From Clostridiales bacterium (GTDB lineage Bacteria > Bacillota > Clostridia > Lachnospirales > Lachnospiraceae): a stretch of 64,000 nucleotides of DNA. The stretch covers positions 1 to 64,000 of the forward strand of contig JAGZJZ010000021.1 of assembly GCA_018365455.1 (NCBI GenBank), in the 5' to 3' direction. The position numbers and the translations under genes were made by a program. Under the pieces are notes generated by a model that was given only the letters and a program-made list of their open reading frames with translations, was not told the DNA's origin and made no database searches. Shown here piece after piece: positions 24,593 through 33,148 of this stretch; the first letter of the stretch is position 1, and each line of letters opens with the position of its first letter.

Positions 24593-26312
24593 GATTGCAT
24601 TTGCATTAACAGCAGCCACAGTTGTAAGTACAATTGTGGCTTATATCTATTTCAGCCGGATTGTACGGGATCAGAAGATTCACGATGAACAGATAAAACT
24701 GCGTCAGATTGTAAGCCAGCTTGATTTTATGGTGGAAGACATACAGAACTTTACGAGAAGTATCGCCATTGATCAGACCATTCAGGAGAACTTAAATAAA
24801 AAAACCTATAAAAATGAATTTGACAAGACCAAGCGGAGATTTGAAGTGGGAAAACAACTGGTATTTTACAATTCCCTGCGGAATTATATTGGGGTTTCTA
24901 TGCTGAAAGGGACAAATGGGCTATATTACAGCAGCCGGAACTTAATGGGAGATGTGTATTTTCAGGAGAGGTTTGCCCTGAAAGAGATTCAGGAGTATGA
25001 GGCGGAAGATAGTCTGGTATTTTCCAATCCTTATTATAGCATTGAATCGGAGATTTCCCAAAGTGTAATCTGCTATAAAACGGTGATCCGGGATATGAAC
25101 AGCGCATCGGAGATTCTGGGAGTCCTGTATCTGGATATTTATCTGAAGTATTTTACCGATCAGATCGCAAATTATGCAAAGGATTATGAAAATGTATATT
25201 TAACGGGTAATTCTGCAAACATCTTATATCAGAAGGAAATAGAAGAAAAGGAAAGCAGTTATTTTAGTAAACTTACGGAAAGCAACGGGCAGAAAGTGGA
25301 GAAATTAAAAAATGGGTATTTGCTCAGGGAAGATGTAAAATCTACCGGATGGAGTGTAAACACTTTTTTGTCTAACAATTATCTTTGGCAGCAGTCAAGA
25401 TTTGTCCTGGACTTTTTTCTGCTGTTTTTTGTGATTTCCATTACCCTGCTTCTGGTGATGACATCCAGGATATTAGAAAGTATGATACACCCCATTACCC
25501 GTTTAACAAAAGCCATGGAGCAGATGGAATACGGGGAGTTAAGAAGTAATTTATCCATCCATACCGGGGATGAGATCGAGCTGCTCTACCGGCGCTTCCG
25601 TAAAATGCTGGAAGAGATTCAGCAGTATATGGAGGAGAAGCTTGCGGACGAGCATCAGAAGAAGGAAATGGAGTTTGACATCATGCTGTCTCAGATTAAT
25701 CCCCATTATTTATATAATGTACTAAATACAGTGGTCTATATCGCTGTTGCTGAAAAAAATAAGCGAATTGTGGAGATTGTGAATGCGCTCATACATACCC
25801 TGCAGGAAACGCTGAAGGTGGGGGAAAAGAACATCTATACAACCATAGAAAAAGAAATCCAGCTGGTGGAGTGCTATCTGACGATTCAGAGATACCGCTA
25901 TCCGGATGTATTCCAGGTAGAGATTTTCTGTGAAGAGGAATTGAAGAAATGCGTGATTCCCAAGACCTGCATTCAGCCTATTGTAGAAAATGCTATACTG
26001 CATGGGATCATTCCGGGTGAAACAAAGGGGGAGATACAGGTCAGGATTCAAAAAGCAGAGGAAAAAATACAGATCACAGTGGTGGATAACGGAGTCGGAA
26101 TGGATTCTGGAAAAATCAGAAAATTTATGTCTGGTGAAGCACTGGAAGAAAAAGCAGAGGAGCGCAAACATATAGGCATTACAAATATTAGGGACCGCAT
26201 CCAGTTTTTATATGGAGAACCATACGGTATCTGGATTGACAGCAGGATAAATGAATATACCGTGGTAAAAGTGCTTCTTCCTATTCAGTGGGAAGAAAAA
26301 ACCAGTGATTAA
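24555..26312 (+). CDS. YesM-type sensor histidine kinase (second locus)
   Basis: Membrane kinase of 585 residues: N-terminal helix (about 12-32), extracellular sensing region of about 240 residues, second helix (about 280-300), HAMP, then the His-kinase block QINPHYLYNVL (Tyr where the sister kinase has Phe) and an ATPase domain with VVDNGVGMD. The start is a GTG at 24555 inside the end of the regulator gene, with a GGGGGA ribosome site, implying translational coupling. It partners the upstream YesN-type regulator. Confidence 0.9.
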   Translation: MEKKSLKKRILTKIAFALTAATVVSTIVAYIYFSRIVRDQKIHDEQIKLRQIVSQLDFMVEDIQNFTRSIAIDQTIQENLNKKTYKNEFDKTKRRFEVGKQLVFYNSLRNYIGVSMLKGTNGLYYSSRNLMGDVYFQERFALKEIQEYEAEDSLVFSNPYYSIESEISQSVICYKTVIRDMNSASEILGVLYLDIYLKYFTDQIANYAKDYENVYLTGNSANILYQKEIEEKESSYFSKLTESNGQKVEKLKNGYLLREDVKSTGWSVNTFLSNNYLWQQSRFVLDFFLLFFVISITLLLVMTSRILESMIHPITRLTKAMEQMEYGELRSNLSIHTGDEIELLYRRFRKMLEEIQQYMEEKLADEHQKKEMEFDIMLSQINPHYLYNVLNTVVYIAVAEKNKRIVEIVNALIHTLQETLKVGEKNIYTTIEKEIQLVECYLTIQRYRYPDVFQVEIFCEEELKKCVIPKTCIQPIVENAILHGIIPGETKGEIQVRIQKAEEKIQITVVDNGVGMDSGKIRKFMSGEALEEKAEERKHIGITNIRDRIQFLYGEPYGIWIDSRINEYTVVKVLLPIQWEEKTSD

Positions 26313-26415
26313 ATATGAAATATATAGAATGAGAACAAAAAATATAGATTGTGATGTATAAAAAGCAAAGTGCGGATGATATGATACAGGTACATAAAGA
26401 AGGAGGTATCAGGAA

Positions 26416-27807
26416 ATGAAAAAGCGAATGAAACAACTTACAAGCCTGGCCGCGGCGGCGGTTCTGGCAACCGGGTTATTATCCGGATGCGGAAATCAGT
26501 CAACAGAGGAAGAAACCACGAAGAATACCAATACATCTGACAGCGTTTCCAGTGAGGATCAGACCCAAAATGCGGGTGGGGCAGAAGCTTATACAGAGCT
26601 GCCTTCCGATTATGAAGGAACACTGACTATGTGGGGGTGGGATGATAACTATTATAAAACAATGACAGCGGCATTTCAGAAAAAATATCCCAATGTAACC
26701 TTCGAATATACGCCTGTGGCAAATGGGGATCTGCTGCAAAAGTATCAGACAGCACTGGCAACGGGGACGGAGCTGCCGGATGTGGCATGGTCCATTATAG
26801 ATTCAAGAGCAAAGGTATTTGAGCTGGATATGTGGGAACCTCTGAATCAGGCACCCTATAATTTTGATATTCAGGAGGTATTTGATTACCTGCATCCCCT
26901 GATGGTGAACTCCAAAGGAGAGGTGTGCGGCATAGAACAATCCATATCCCCGGCCGGAATCGCATACCGGAAGGATCTGGCAAAAGAATATCTGGGAACG
27001 GATGATAGAGAAGAATTAGAAAAAATGTTCCCTACCTGGGAATCTTTTGTGGAAAAAGGAAAAGAAGTATATGAAAAAAGCGGCAATAAGGTCTATATGT
27101 GGCCGGGCATTGCAGATGCTCAGCAGTTTATCCGTGAACAAAGCGGACTATCCTGGATTGAAGGGGATACAATTAAAGCTACGGAGGCACTGAAAAAATC
27201 ACTGGATCTGGCATGTCAGTTCCGGGACAACAATGTAGTGGACAAACTGGAAGCATGGACGCCTGCTTGGTACGCATCCTTTGGAGAAGGAAACCATATA
27301 TTTGCAGGCTGTGCAACCTGGTCGGTTCCATTTACCATCGAGCCAAATGACCCGGATGGAAAAGGGGCAGATCACTGGGGACTGATGAATGCTCCGGAGG
27401 GAAATATCAGCTGGGGCGGAACCACACTGGGTATATCGAAGACCTGTAAAGACAAAGCTCTGGCGTGGGAATTTATAAAATTTGCAACCTTGTCTACGGA
27501 AGGTGCAGAGGCGCTGAACTCCATGGGGAATCTCACCTCAGCAAAGAAACCATATGAAGAAAAGCCGGAATTAAAATCTTATAAGAGTGAATGGTTCGGC
27601 GATCAGGATCTGGGTAAAATGTTCCTGGAAGAAATTGTTCCGGGTATCAAGGTCAGACAGATGAACCTGGATGATAATGTGATTCATGAGACGTTAAACC
27701 TGATCACAACAAGTTTAAATAATGACAGAAGCATGACATCGGATCAGGCGTTAGAACAGTTAAAAGAGGAACTGTCCATGAAATTGCCGGACTACACCAT
27801 CGAATAA
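26416..27807 (+). CDS. Sugar ABC transporter solute-binding lipoprotein (second locus)
   Basis: Family 1 carbohydrate-binding lipoprotein, 463 residues, with a basic signal peptide and lipobox LSGC. A Thr/Ser/Asn/Glu-rich linker precedes the binding domain. AAGGAGG lies 8 bases before the ATG. It is followed by a strong hairpin and then two permeases and a GH35 beta-galactosidase, so the likely ligands are galactose-containing oligosaccharides (inference). Confidence 0.9.
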   Translation: MKKRMKQLTSLAAAAVLATGLLSGCGNQSTEEETTKNTNTSDSVSSEDQTQNAGGAEAYTELPSDYEGTLTMWGWDDNYYKTMTAAFQKKYPNVTFEYTPVANGDLLQKYQTALATGTELPDVAWSIIDSRAKVFELDMWEPLNQAPYNFDIQEVFDYLHPLMVNSKGEVCGIEQSISPAGIAYRKDLAKEYLGTDDREELEKMFPTWESFVEKGKEVYEKSGNKVYMWPGIADAQQFIREQSGLSWIEGDTIKATEALKKSLDLACQFRDNNVVDKLEAWTPAWYASFGEGNHIFAGCATWSVPFTIEPNDPDGKGADHWGLMNAPEGNISWGGTTLGISKTCKDKALAWEFIKFATLSTEGAEALNSMGNLTSAKKPYEEKPELKSYKSEWFGDQDLGKMFLEEIVPGIKVRQMNLDDNVIHETLNLITTSLNNDRSMTSDQALEQLKEELSMKLPDYTIE

Positions 27808-27818
27808 ACGGATGAACA

Positions 27819-27853
27819 GGAAAAGGCTGTGAATGAGATTCATGGCCTTTTCC
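27819..27853 (+). promoter_or_regulatory. 16-bp intercistronic hairpin after the binding-protein gene
   Basis: 27819-27834 pairs with 27838-27853 over 16 bp, including two G-U pairs, around a GAG loop. The second arm ends only 18 bases before the permease start and is not followed by a T run. Such hairpins usually protect the upstream binding-protein mRNA from 3' exonucleases, giving more binding protein than permease. Confidence 0.75.
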
Positions 27854-27870
27854 GGAAAGAGAGGTTGGCA

Positions 27871-28788
27871 ATGAAGAAAAAAAGAAATACTCTGACCAAA
27901 TGGCCCTATCTGTTTTTATTTCCATACTTTGCGTTTTACTTTCTGTTTTTTATCTTTCCGACGATCTATTCGTTTATCATAAGTTTTACCGACTGGGATA
28001 GTATTGCAGGGGTGACACAGCGTAAATTTGTAGGACTTTTAAACTACATCAGACTGTTTACAAAAGATAAAATCTTCTTTAAATCACTGGGGAATACGTT
28101 TTTCTTTATGATCATCTATATTCCTCTGCTGATATTAGGAGGGCTGCTGTTAGCAGTGCTGTTGTATAAATTAAAGAAAACCAGCAGGCTGTTTCAGACA
28201 ATTAATGTACTGCCCTACATTACCACACCGGTGGCTATCGGTATCATTTTTTCCTTTATGTTTGACTGGTCTACCGGGATTGTCAATAATCTGTTAATCA
28301 AACTGGGGGTCCTGATGGAGGGAATTAACTGGCTGGGTGACGGAGCCACTGCCAGGATCATTGTCATATTTTTAATAGTCTGGAAGAATCTGGGGTATTA
28401 TCTGCTGATTTATCTGGCGGGGCTGTCCACTATTCCCGAAGATATCTCGGAAGCAGCCATGGTGGATGGGGCGAATAAAGTACAGATTTTCTGGAGAATT
28501 ACGTTCCCTTATCTGAAGCCGATTACTATTTTTCTGACGCTTACAAGCATCATCAGTGGTTTTCAGCTGTTTGATGAACCCTATCTGCTGTTCAGCAATA
28601 TTAACAGTTCCGTTGGCGGACCGGAACGTTCCTGTCTGACCAGCATGATGTACTTTTTTGACCAGACATTTAAGAGTTCCACCAAATTGGGGTATGGTGC
28701 GGCAGTTTCCTATGGTATCTTTATCGTGGTTTTGATTGTCAGTCTCATTGTATCCCGTGTGATTAACAGGAAGGAGGAGAACAGATGA
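27871..28788 (+). CDS. Sugar ABC transporter permease, MalF/UgpA type (second locus)
   Basis: Permease subunit of 305 residues with about six membrane helices and the EAA loop around EAAMVDGANKVQIF (about residue 205). The open frame starts at 27829 inside the hairpin. The ATG at 27871 is used because GAGAGG lies just before it and a lysine-rich N-terminus precedes the first helix. Its stop overlaps the next permease by four bases. Confidence 0.9.
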   Translation: MKKKRNTLTKWPYLFLFPYFAFYFLFFIFPTIYSFIISFTDWDSIAGVTQRKFVGLLNYIRLFTKDKIFFKSLGNTFFFMIIYIPLLILGGLLLAVLLYKLKKTSRLFQTINVLPYITTPVAIGIIFSFMFDWSTGIVNNLLIKLGVLMEGINWLGDGATARIIVIFLIVWKNLGYYLLIYLAGLSTIPEDISEAAMVDGANKVQIFWRITFPYLKPITIFLTLTSIISGFQLFDEPYLLFSNINSSVGGPERSCLTSMMYFFDQTFKSSTKLGYGAAVSYGIFIVVLIVSLIVSRVINRKEENR

Positions 28789-29612
28789 ATAAACCGGTGC
28801 GCTTTTTTAAGAAGTTCTTCTATGTGATTCCCCTTTTCATTGTCAGCATAATTTCGGTTATCCCGTTTTATTTTATTATTTCCATGGCTACACACAGCAC
28901 AAATGAGATTTACAAAGGAGAGATCTATACTTTCGGATCAAAGCTGGTGGAAAATATCAGTACCATAGTTCAAGGGGGATTTTTGCAGTATTACTGGAAC
29001 AGCATTTATACCGCACTGTTTTCCGGGATACTATGCGTATTTATCAGTGCACTTGCAGCGTATGCCCTCACGGTATACCGATTTAAGGGAAGAAGCTTTT
29101 GCAGTTCGTTTATAGTGACAAGCATGATGATACCCTCCCAGATCAGCTTAATCGGATATAGTATTGAAATGAAAAATATGGGACTGGTCAATTCACATAT
29201 TCCCCTGATTTTAATATGGGGAGCCAGTGCATACGGGGTCTTCTTCATGGTGCAGTATATGCAGAATTCTCTGCCGAAAGAGTTAATCGAAAGTGCACGC
29301 ATTGATGGGTTCAATGAATTCCGGACGTTTATCAGCATTGGTATTCCTATGATTAAGCCGGCAGTAGGAACCTTGTTTATGCTGGTGTTCCTATGGTCCT
29401 GGAATAATTTTCTAATGCCAAGCACGCTGATTACGAAAAGCTCCAAGTTTACAATACCAATCGGAATTCAGACGCTGGCTACGGCATATACACAGGATTG
29501 GGGTGCCCGGGGGGCGGCACTTACCATTGCAGTAGTGCCCATCCTGATTATTTTTGCAATCGGTTCTAAGTATTTTATAAAAGGACTTTCCGCGGGAGCG
29601 GTGAAAGGATAA
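28785..29612 (+). CDS. Sugar ABC transporter permease, MalG/UgpE type (second locus)
   Basis: Second membrane subunit, 275 residues, with the EAA-like loop ESARIDGFNEFRTF near residue 175 and the C-terminal SAGAVKG ending seen in this family. Its ATG overlaps the stop of the previous permease (ATGA), with AGGAGGAG in front, so the two are translationally coupled. As in the first locus no ATPase is encoded nearby. Confidence 0.9.
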   Translation: MNKPVRFFKKFFYVIPLFIVSIISVIPFYFIISMATHSTNEIYKGEIYTFGSKLVENISTIVQGGFLQYYWNSIYTALFSGILCVFISALAAYALTVYRFKGRSFCSSFIVTSMMIPSQISLIGYSIEMKNMGLVNSHIPLILIWGASAYGVFFMVQYMQNSLPKELIESARIDGFNEFRTFISIGIPMIKPAVGTLFMLVFLWSWNNFLMPSTLITKSSKFTIPIGIQTLATAYTQDWGARGAALTIAVVPILIIFAIGSKYFIKGLSAGAVKG

Positions 29613-29622
29613 GGAGGAAGAA

Positions 29623-31917
29623 ATGCACTACAAAATCGATATCAGCCAGAACGAAGAGAAAGAGATTTATGCGCTGTCCGATCATTTCAGGGGGACAAGT
29701 GCCAATAAAAATGAACTTTCCTTTACCAATTATTATATGGAAATAAATCATAAGCCTTTTTTTGGAATAAGCGGAGAATTTCACTTTTCCAGATGCAGTG
29801 ATATTTACTGGGAGGATGAAATCATTAAGATGAAAATGGGCGGCATAAATGTGGTTTCTACATACATTTTCTGGATACACCATGAAGAGCAGGAAGGGAA
29901 ATTTTCCTTTGAAGGAAGAAGGGATTTAAGAAAATTTCTTCTGCTTTGCAAAAAGCATGGAATGTACGTCATTGTACGGATCGGGCCTTTTGATCACGGA
30001 GAAGTGAGAAACGGAGGGCTGCCTGACTGGCTGTATGGAAAGCCGTTTGAAGCAAGAATGCTGAATGAAGGATTTTTATATTATACAAAGAGGCTGTATG
30101 ACAGACTGGCAAAGGAGATGAAAGGGCTTTATTATAATGATCAGGGACCCATTATTGCGGCACAGATTGACAATGAATATGAACATTCTTCCGCACCGTG
30201 GGAAATCACAACGGGAGTTTCCAATGAGTGGGTATTTGTAGGGAATGAGGGGGATGCCTATATGCTGGAATTAAAGAAGATGGCGCAGGAGTCCGGGATT
30301 ATTGTGCCATTTTATACCTGTACTGCCTGGGGCGGAGCAGCAGCACCAAGCAAAGAGATGATGCCCCTTTGGGGCGGGTATGCTTACCGCCCGTGGATCT
30401 TTTATTCCCATAAGGGAGAACACCCTGCTACCGAGGAATATATTTACCGGGACCATCATAACAATGAGATTCCGGCGACCTATAATTTTGAACCTGGGTA
30501 TCAGCCTGAATCGGTGCCCTATGCCTGCTGTGAAATGGGCGGGGGAATGACTTGTTCCTATCACTACCGTTTTTTGCTTCCTTTTGAGAGTGTGGACGCA
30601 ATGGCTAATATCAAGATGGCTTCCGGGTGTAATTTTCTGGGATACTATATGTACAAAGGCGGCACAAATCCCAAAGGTGAACAGGGGGGATTTTTGAATG
30701 AAAGCCAGATGCCTAAATTGTCTTATGATTATCAGGCGGCATTAGGGGAGTTTGGACAGATCCGGGATTCTTATAAACGTTTGAAACTCCTGCATTTATT
30801 CGCCGGCAGCTTTGAGGCAGACTTATGTATAATGCAGACGGCGCTTCCAGCCGGGGCGGAAGAAATTGCACCGGAAGATACCGATACACTGCGGTTTGCG
30901 GTGCGTTATCACAAAAACGGCGGGTTTTTATTTATCAATAACTTTCAGGATCATGCAGAAATGAAAGGGAAAAAAGAGGAGTCTGTGACCGTAAAAACGA
31001 AAGTGGGGGATATTACATTCCAGCCTCTTTCCCTGAATGCCGGTGAAAACTGCATACTTCCATTTCAGATGCAGATCGGAGACAGAATCCTGAAATACGC
31101 CACGGTTCAGCCAATTACAAAGTTATGCCTGGATGGAGAAGCTTATTATTTCTTTTTCACACCGGAAGGAATGGAAGGAAAATATGTATGGGAAAATGGT
31201 GAAGAAATGAAAATTCCAGAGCAGCCCATTCATGCTTACCGTATGGAAGAGGGTGGCAAGATCGTTCATCTGGTTACGTTATCCAGAAAAATGGCGATGG
31301 ATTTTTATAAAGCAGACCAAAATGGAAATGACATGGTATTGATTACGGATATGGCGTTGCTGCAGGATGAGTCCGGCATCCGTTTTGAAACCAGGAACTG
31401 GGATAACACCATCCTGGCATTGCCAGCCAGCGCATTGGCGAATACAGAAAATACAGAAAACACAGAAAACACAGAAAACACAGAAACAGAAATAACAGTG
31501 GAACAAAGTAAATATCCGCTTTTTACACAATACAGATACCAGGTGGAAGAAAAGCCGCCGGTCAAGCTGGCGGCTAGGCAGACAGGACCGACCAGATACT
31601 GTATAGATCTGCCGGGAGATCTCATGGATGGTGTAAAGGATGCCATCTTAAAAATAGATTATACGGGTGATATCGGGCAGGCATTTATAAATGGGGAGAT
31701 GATATCGGATAACTTCTGCAACGGTGAAATCTGGGAAATCGGACTGAAAGAATTTGCAGACAGTTTAAAAGAACAACCGTTAACAATTTATATAACCCCC
31801 ATCAAGAAAGGGGTTCATGTAAATGTGGAATCTGCTATGGCTGCCAGAATGGAGCAGGTGGATGGAATAACCGGAATACTCCATGATGTATCTATTGCAT
31901 GGATTTATGGCAATTAA
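29623..31917 (+). CDS. GH35 family beta-galactosidase
   Basis: Cytoplasmic glycosidase of 764 residues without a signal peptide. The GH35 TIM-barrel signatures are clear: FFGISGEFHFSR near the N-terminus, the GGLPDWL block, the acid/base Glu in AAQIDNEYEH (about residue 188), and the nucleophile Glu in CCEMGGG (about 305). It removes terminal beta-linked galactose from imported oligosaccharides. C-terminal beta-sandwich domains follow. Between them lies a short Asn-Thr-Glu repeat (residues about 607-622) encoded by a 9-bp tandem repeat. AAGGAGG precedes the ATG, 10 bases after the permease gene, so it is the last gene of the operon. Confidence 0.9.
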   Translation: MHYKIDISQNEEKEIYALSDHFRGTSANKNELSFTNYYMEINHKPFFGISGEFHFSRCSDIYWEDEIIKMKMGGINVVSTYIFWIHHEEQEGKFSFEGRRDLRKFLLLCKKHGMYVIVRIGPFDHGEVRNGGLPDWLYGKPFEARMLNEGFLYYTKRLYDRLAKEMKGLYYNDQGPIIAAQIDNEYEHSSAPWEITTGVSNEWVFVGNEGDAYMLELKKMAQESGIIVPFYTCTAWGGAAAPSKEMMPLWGGYAYRPWIFYSHKGEHPATEEYIYRDHHNNEIPATYNFEPGYQPESVPYACCEMGGGMTCSYHYRFLLPFESVDAMANIKMASGCNFLGYYMYKGGTNPKGEQGGFLNESQMPKLSYDYQAALGEFGQIRDSYKRLKLLHLFAGSFEADLCIMQTALPAGAEEIAPEDTDTLRFAVRYHKNGGFLFINNFQDHAEMKGKKEESVTVKTKVGDITFQPLSLNAGENCILPFQMQIGDRILKYATVQPITKLCLDGEAYYFFFTPEGMEGKYVWENGEEMKIPEQPIHAYRMEEGGKIVHLVTLSRKMAMDFYKADQNGNDMVLITDMALLQDESGIRFETRNWDNTILALPASALANTENTENTENTENTETEITVEQSKYPLFTQYRYQVEEKPPVKLAARQTGPTRYCIDLPGDLMDGVKDAILKIDYTGDIGQAFINGEMISDNFCNGEIWEIGLKEFADSLKEQPLTIYITPIKKGVHVNVESAMAARMEQVDGITGILHDVSIAWIYGN
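31444..31487 (+). repeat. 9-bp coding microsatellite in the GH35 gene
   Basis: Four consecutive copies of ACAGAAAAY plus a shortened fifth encode a run of Asn-Thr-Glu triplets in a linker. The unit keeps the reading frame, so slippage would change linker length without inactivating the enzyme. Confidence 0.85.
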
Positions 31918-31971
31918 CTTCAACCTCCACTGGCAGGCTGGACTACTATATTTTTCTTAAGCTTTTTCACC

Positions 31972-32000
31972 TTGACATGCTATACTGAATATGTTAGATT
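31972..32000 (+). promoter_or_regulatory. Promoter of the NiCo riboswitch / cation efflux gene
   Basis: TTGACA (31972-31977), a 17-base spacer and TAGATT (31995-32000) lie about 60 bases upstream of the riboswitch core. The stretch 31918-31971 shows nothing else. Confidence 0.75.
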
Positions 32001-32060
32001 AGTTAGAAATCGATTTGCACTGCATTACATTCTAATAAAAGAATGCGAGATCAACAGTAC

Positions 32061-32150
32061 AAACTGAGCAGGCGATAAACCATCTGGTTTGTGGGGCCGG
32101 GCCGCCAAGCGGCAGCAGATGGTTTTGAAACGCATCTGTGGGACAGTAGT
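32061..32150 (+). promoter_or_regulatory. NiCo (czcD-type) riboswitch
   Basis: The sequence shows the conserved blocks of the cobalt/nickel-sensing NiCo riboswitch. ACTGAGCAGGCG begins at 32063, CCGGGCCGCCAAGCGGCAGC runs from about 32097 to 32116, and GGGACAGT lies near 32141. The first and last close stem P1 (ACTG with CAGT), and internal stems such as CCATCTG/CAGATGG and GCCGC/GCGGC complete a four-way junction. In this class metal binding opens a terminator and turns expression on. The downstream gene is a cation diffusion facilitator, the expected partner. Confidence 0.88.
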
Positions 32151-32176
32151 AGTATGTTCCGCAGGTGCGTTTTTTG
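32129..32176 (+). terminator. Riboswitch-controlled terminator
   Basis: AACGCATCTGTGG (32129-32141) pairs with CCGCAGGTGCGTT (32159-32171) over 13 bp with two G-U pairs, followed by a run of T. Its left arm overlaps the conserved 3' part of the riboswitch, so aptamer folding and termination are mutually exclusive. Confidence 0.85.
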
Positions 32177-32253
32177 TTTTCCGAACGGACAGCGCATCTT
32201 ATGAATGAGTATGAGGCATGGTCGGTTAACAATCAGAATAGGGGTGAAGAAGT

Positions 32254-33135
32254 ATGAAATCAAATCAACAAATTGCAACAAAAGTATCCATTGTCACAAT
32301 TATAGGGAATGTCATTTTATCTCTGTTTAAGCTCTATGCAGGTGTTTTTGCGAAATCAGGGGCTATGATCTCCGATGCAGTCCATTCTGCTTCGGACGTA
32401 TTTAGTACATTAATTGTAATTCTTGGAGTTAAAATGGCGAGTAAGGAGTCGGATAAAGAACATCCGTATGGCCATGAGCGTATGGAATGTGTGGCAGCCC
32501 TGGTACTTGCCATAGTACTGGGAATTACCGGTTTGGGAATCGGTTACAGCGGCATACTTAAGATCTTTGCCGGGGACAGGGCATCACTGGCGGTTCCGGG
32601 GCTCCTGGCACTTGCGGCTGCGATTATTTCCATTATATCAAAGGAAGCAATGTATTGGTATACCAGGGCAGCGGCTAAAAAAATTAATTCCGGTGCACTG
32701 ATGGCGGATGCTTGGCATCATCGTTCCGATGCCCTGTCATCTATCGGCAGTATGATTGGTATTCTGGGAGCCAGACTTGGACTTCCGGTCTTAGACCCTA
32801 TTGCCAGTGTAGTAATCTGTATCTTTATTTTAAAGGCGGCATTTGACGTGTTTAAAGATGCCATTGATAAAATGATGGATAAGGCATGTGAAGATGAAGT
32901 GGTTGATGAGATGCGCAGAGTAATCAGCCGTCAGGAAGGTGTTATGGGGATAGACCAGATCAAAACAAGGCTGTTCGCAGACAAAATTTATGTGGATATT
33001 GAGATCCAGGCAGATGGAGAGGAAACGCTCACCAAAGCCCATACCATAGCACAGAGAACGCACGATGAGATTGAAGGAGCATTTCCAAGGGTAAAGCACT
33101 GCATGGTACATGTGAACCCAGGCAGAAAAGTTTAG
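32254..33135 (+). CDS. Cation diffusion facilitator (Co/Ni/Zn efflux)
   Basis: Metal/proton antiporter of 293 residues with six membrane helices. The metal-site motifs are SDAVHSASD in helix 2 and HHRSDALSS in helix 5, with the loop HPYGHERMEC between helices 2 and 3. A C-terminal cytoplasmic dimerisation domain of about 85 residues follows. The upstream NiCo riboswitch indicates that cobalt and nickel are the physiological exports. The ATG follows GGGGTGAAG. Confidence 0.9.
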   Translation: MKSNQQIATKVSIVTIIGNVILSLFKLYAGVFAKSGAMISDAVHSASDVFSTLIVILGVKMASKESDKEHPYGHERMECVAALVLAIVLGITGLGIGYSGILKIFAGDRASLAVPGLLALAAAIISIISKEAMYWYTRAAAKKINSGALMADAWHHRSDALSSIGSMIGILGARLGLPVLDPIASVVICIFILKAAFDVFKDAIDKMMDKACEDEVVDEMRRVISRQEGVMGIDQIKTRLFADKIYVDIEIQADGEETLTKAHTIAQRTHDEIEGAFPRVKHCMVHVNPGRKV

Positions 33136-33148
33136 AGCTGTAGGCAAC

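Noticed and set aside
31918..31971. Terminator after the GH35 gene
   Set aside because: No inverted repeat with a T run could be found; the operon end is not defined by sequence.
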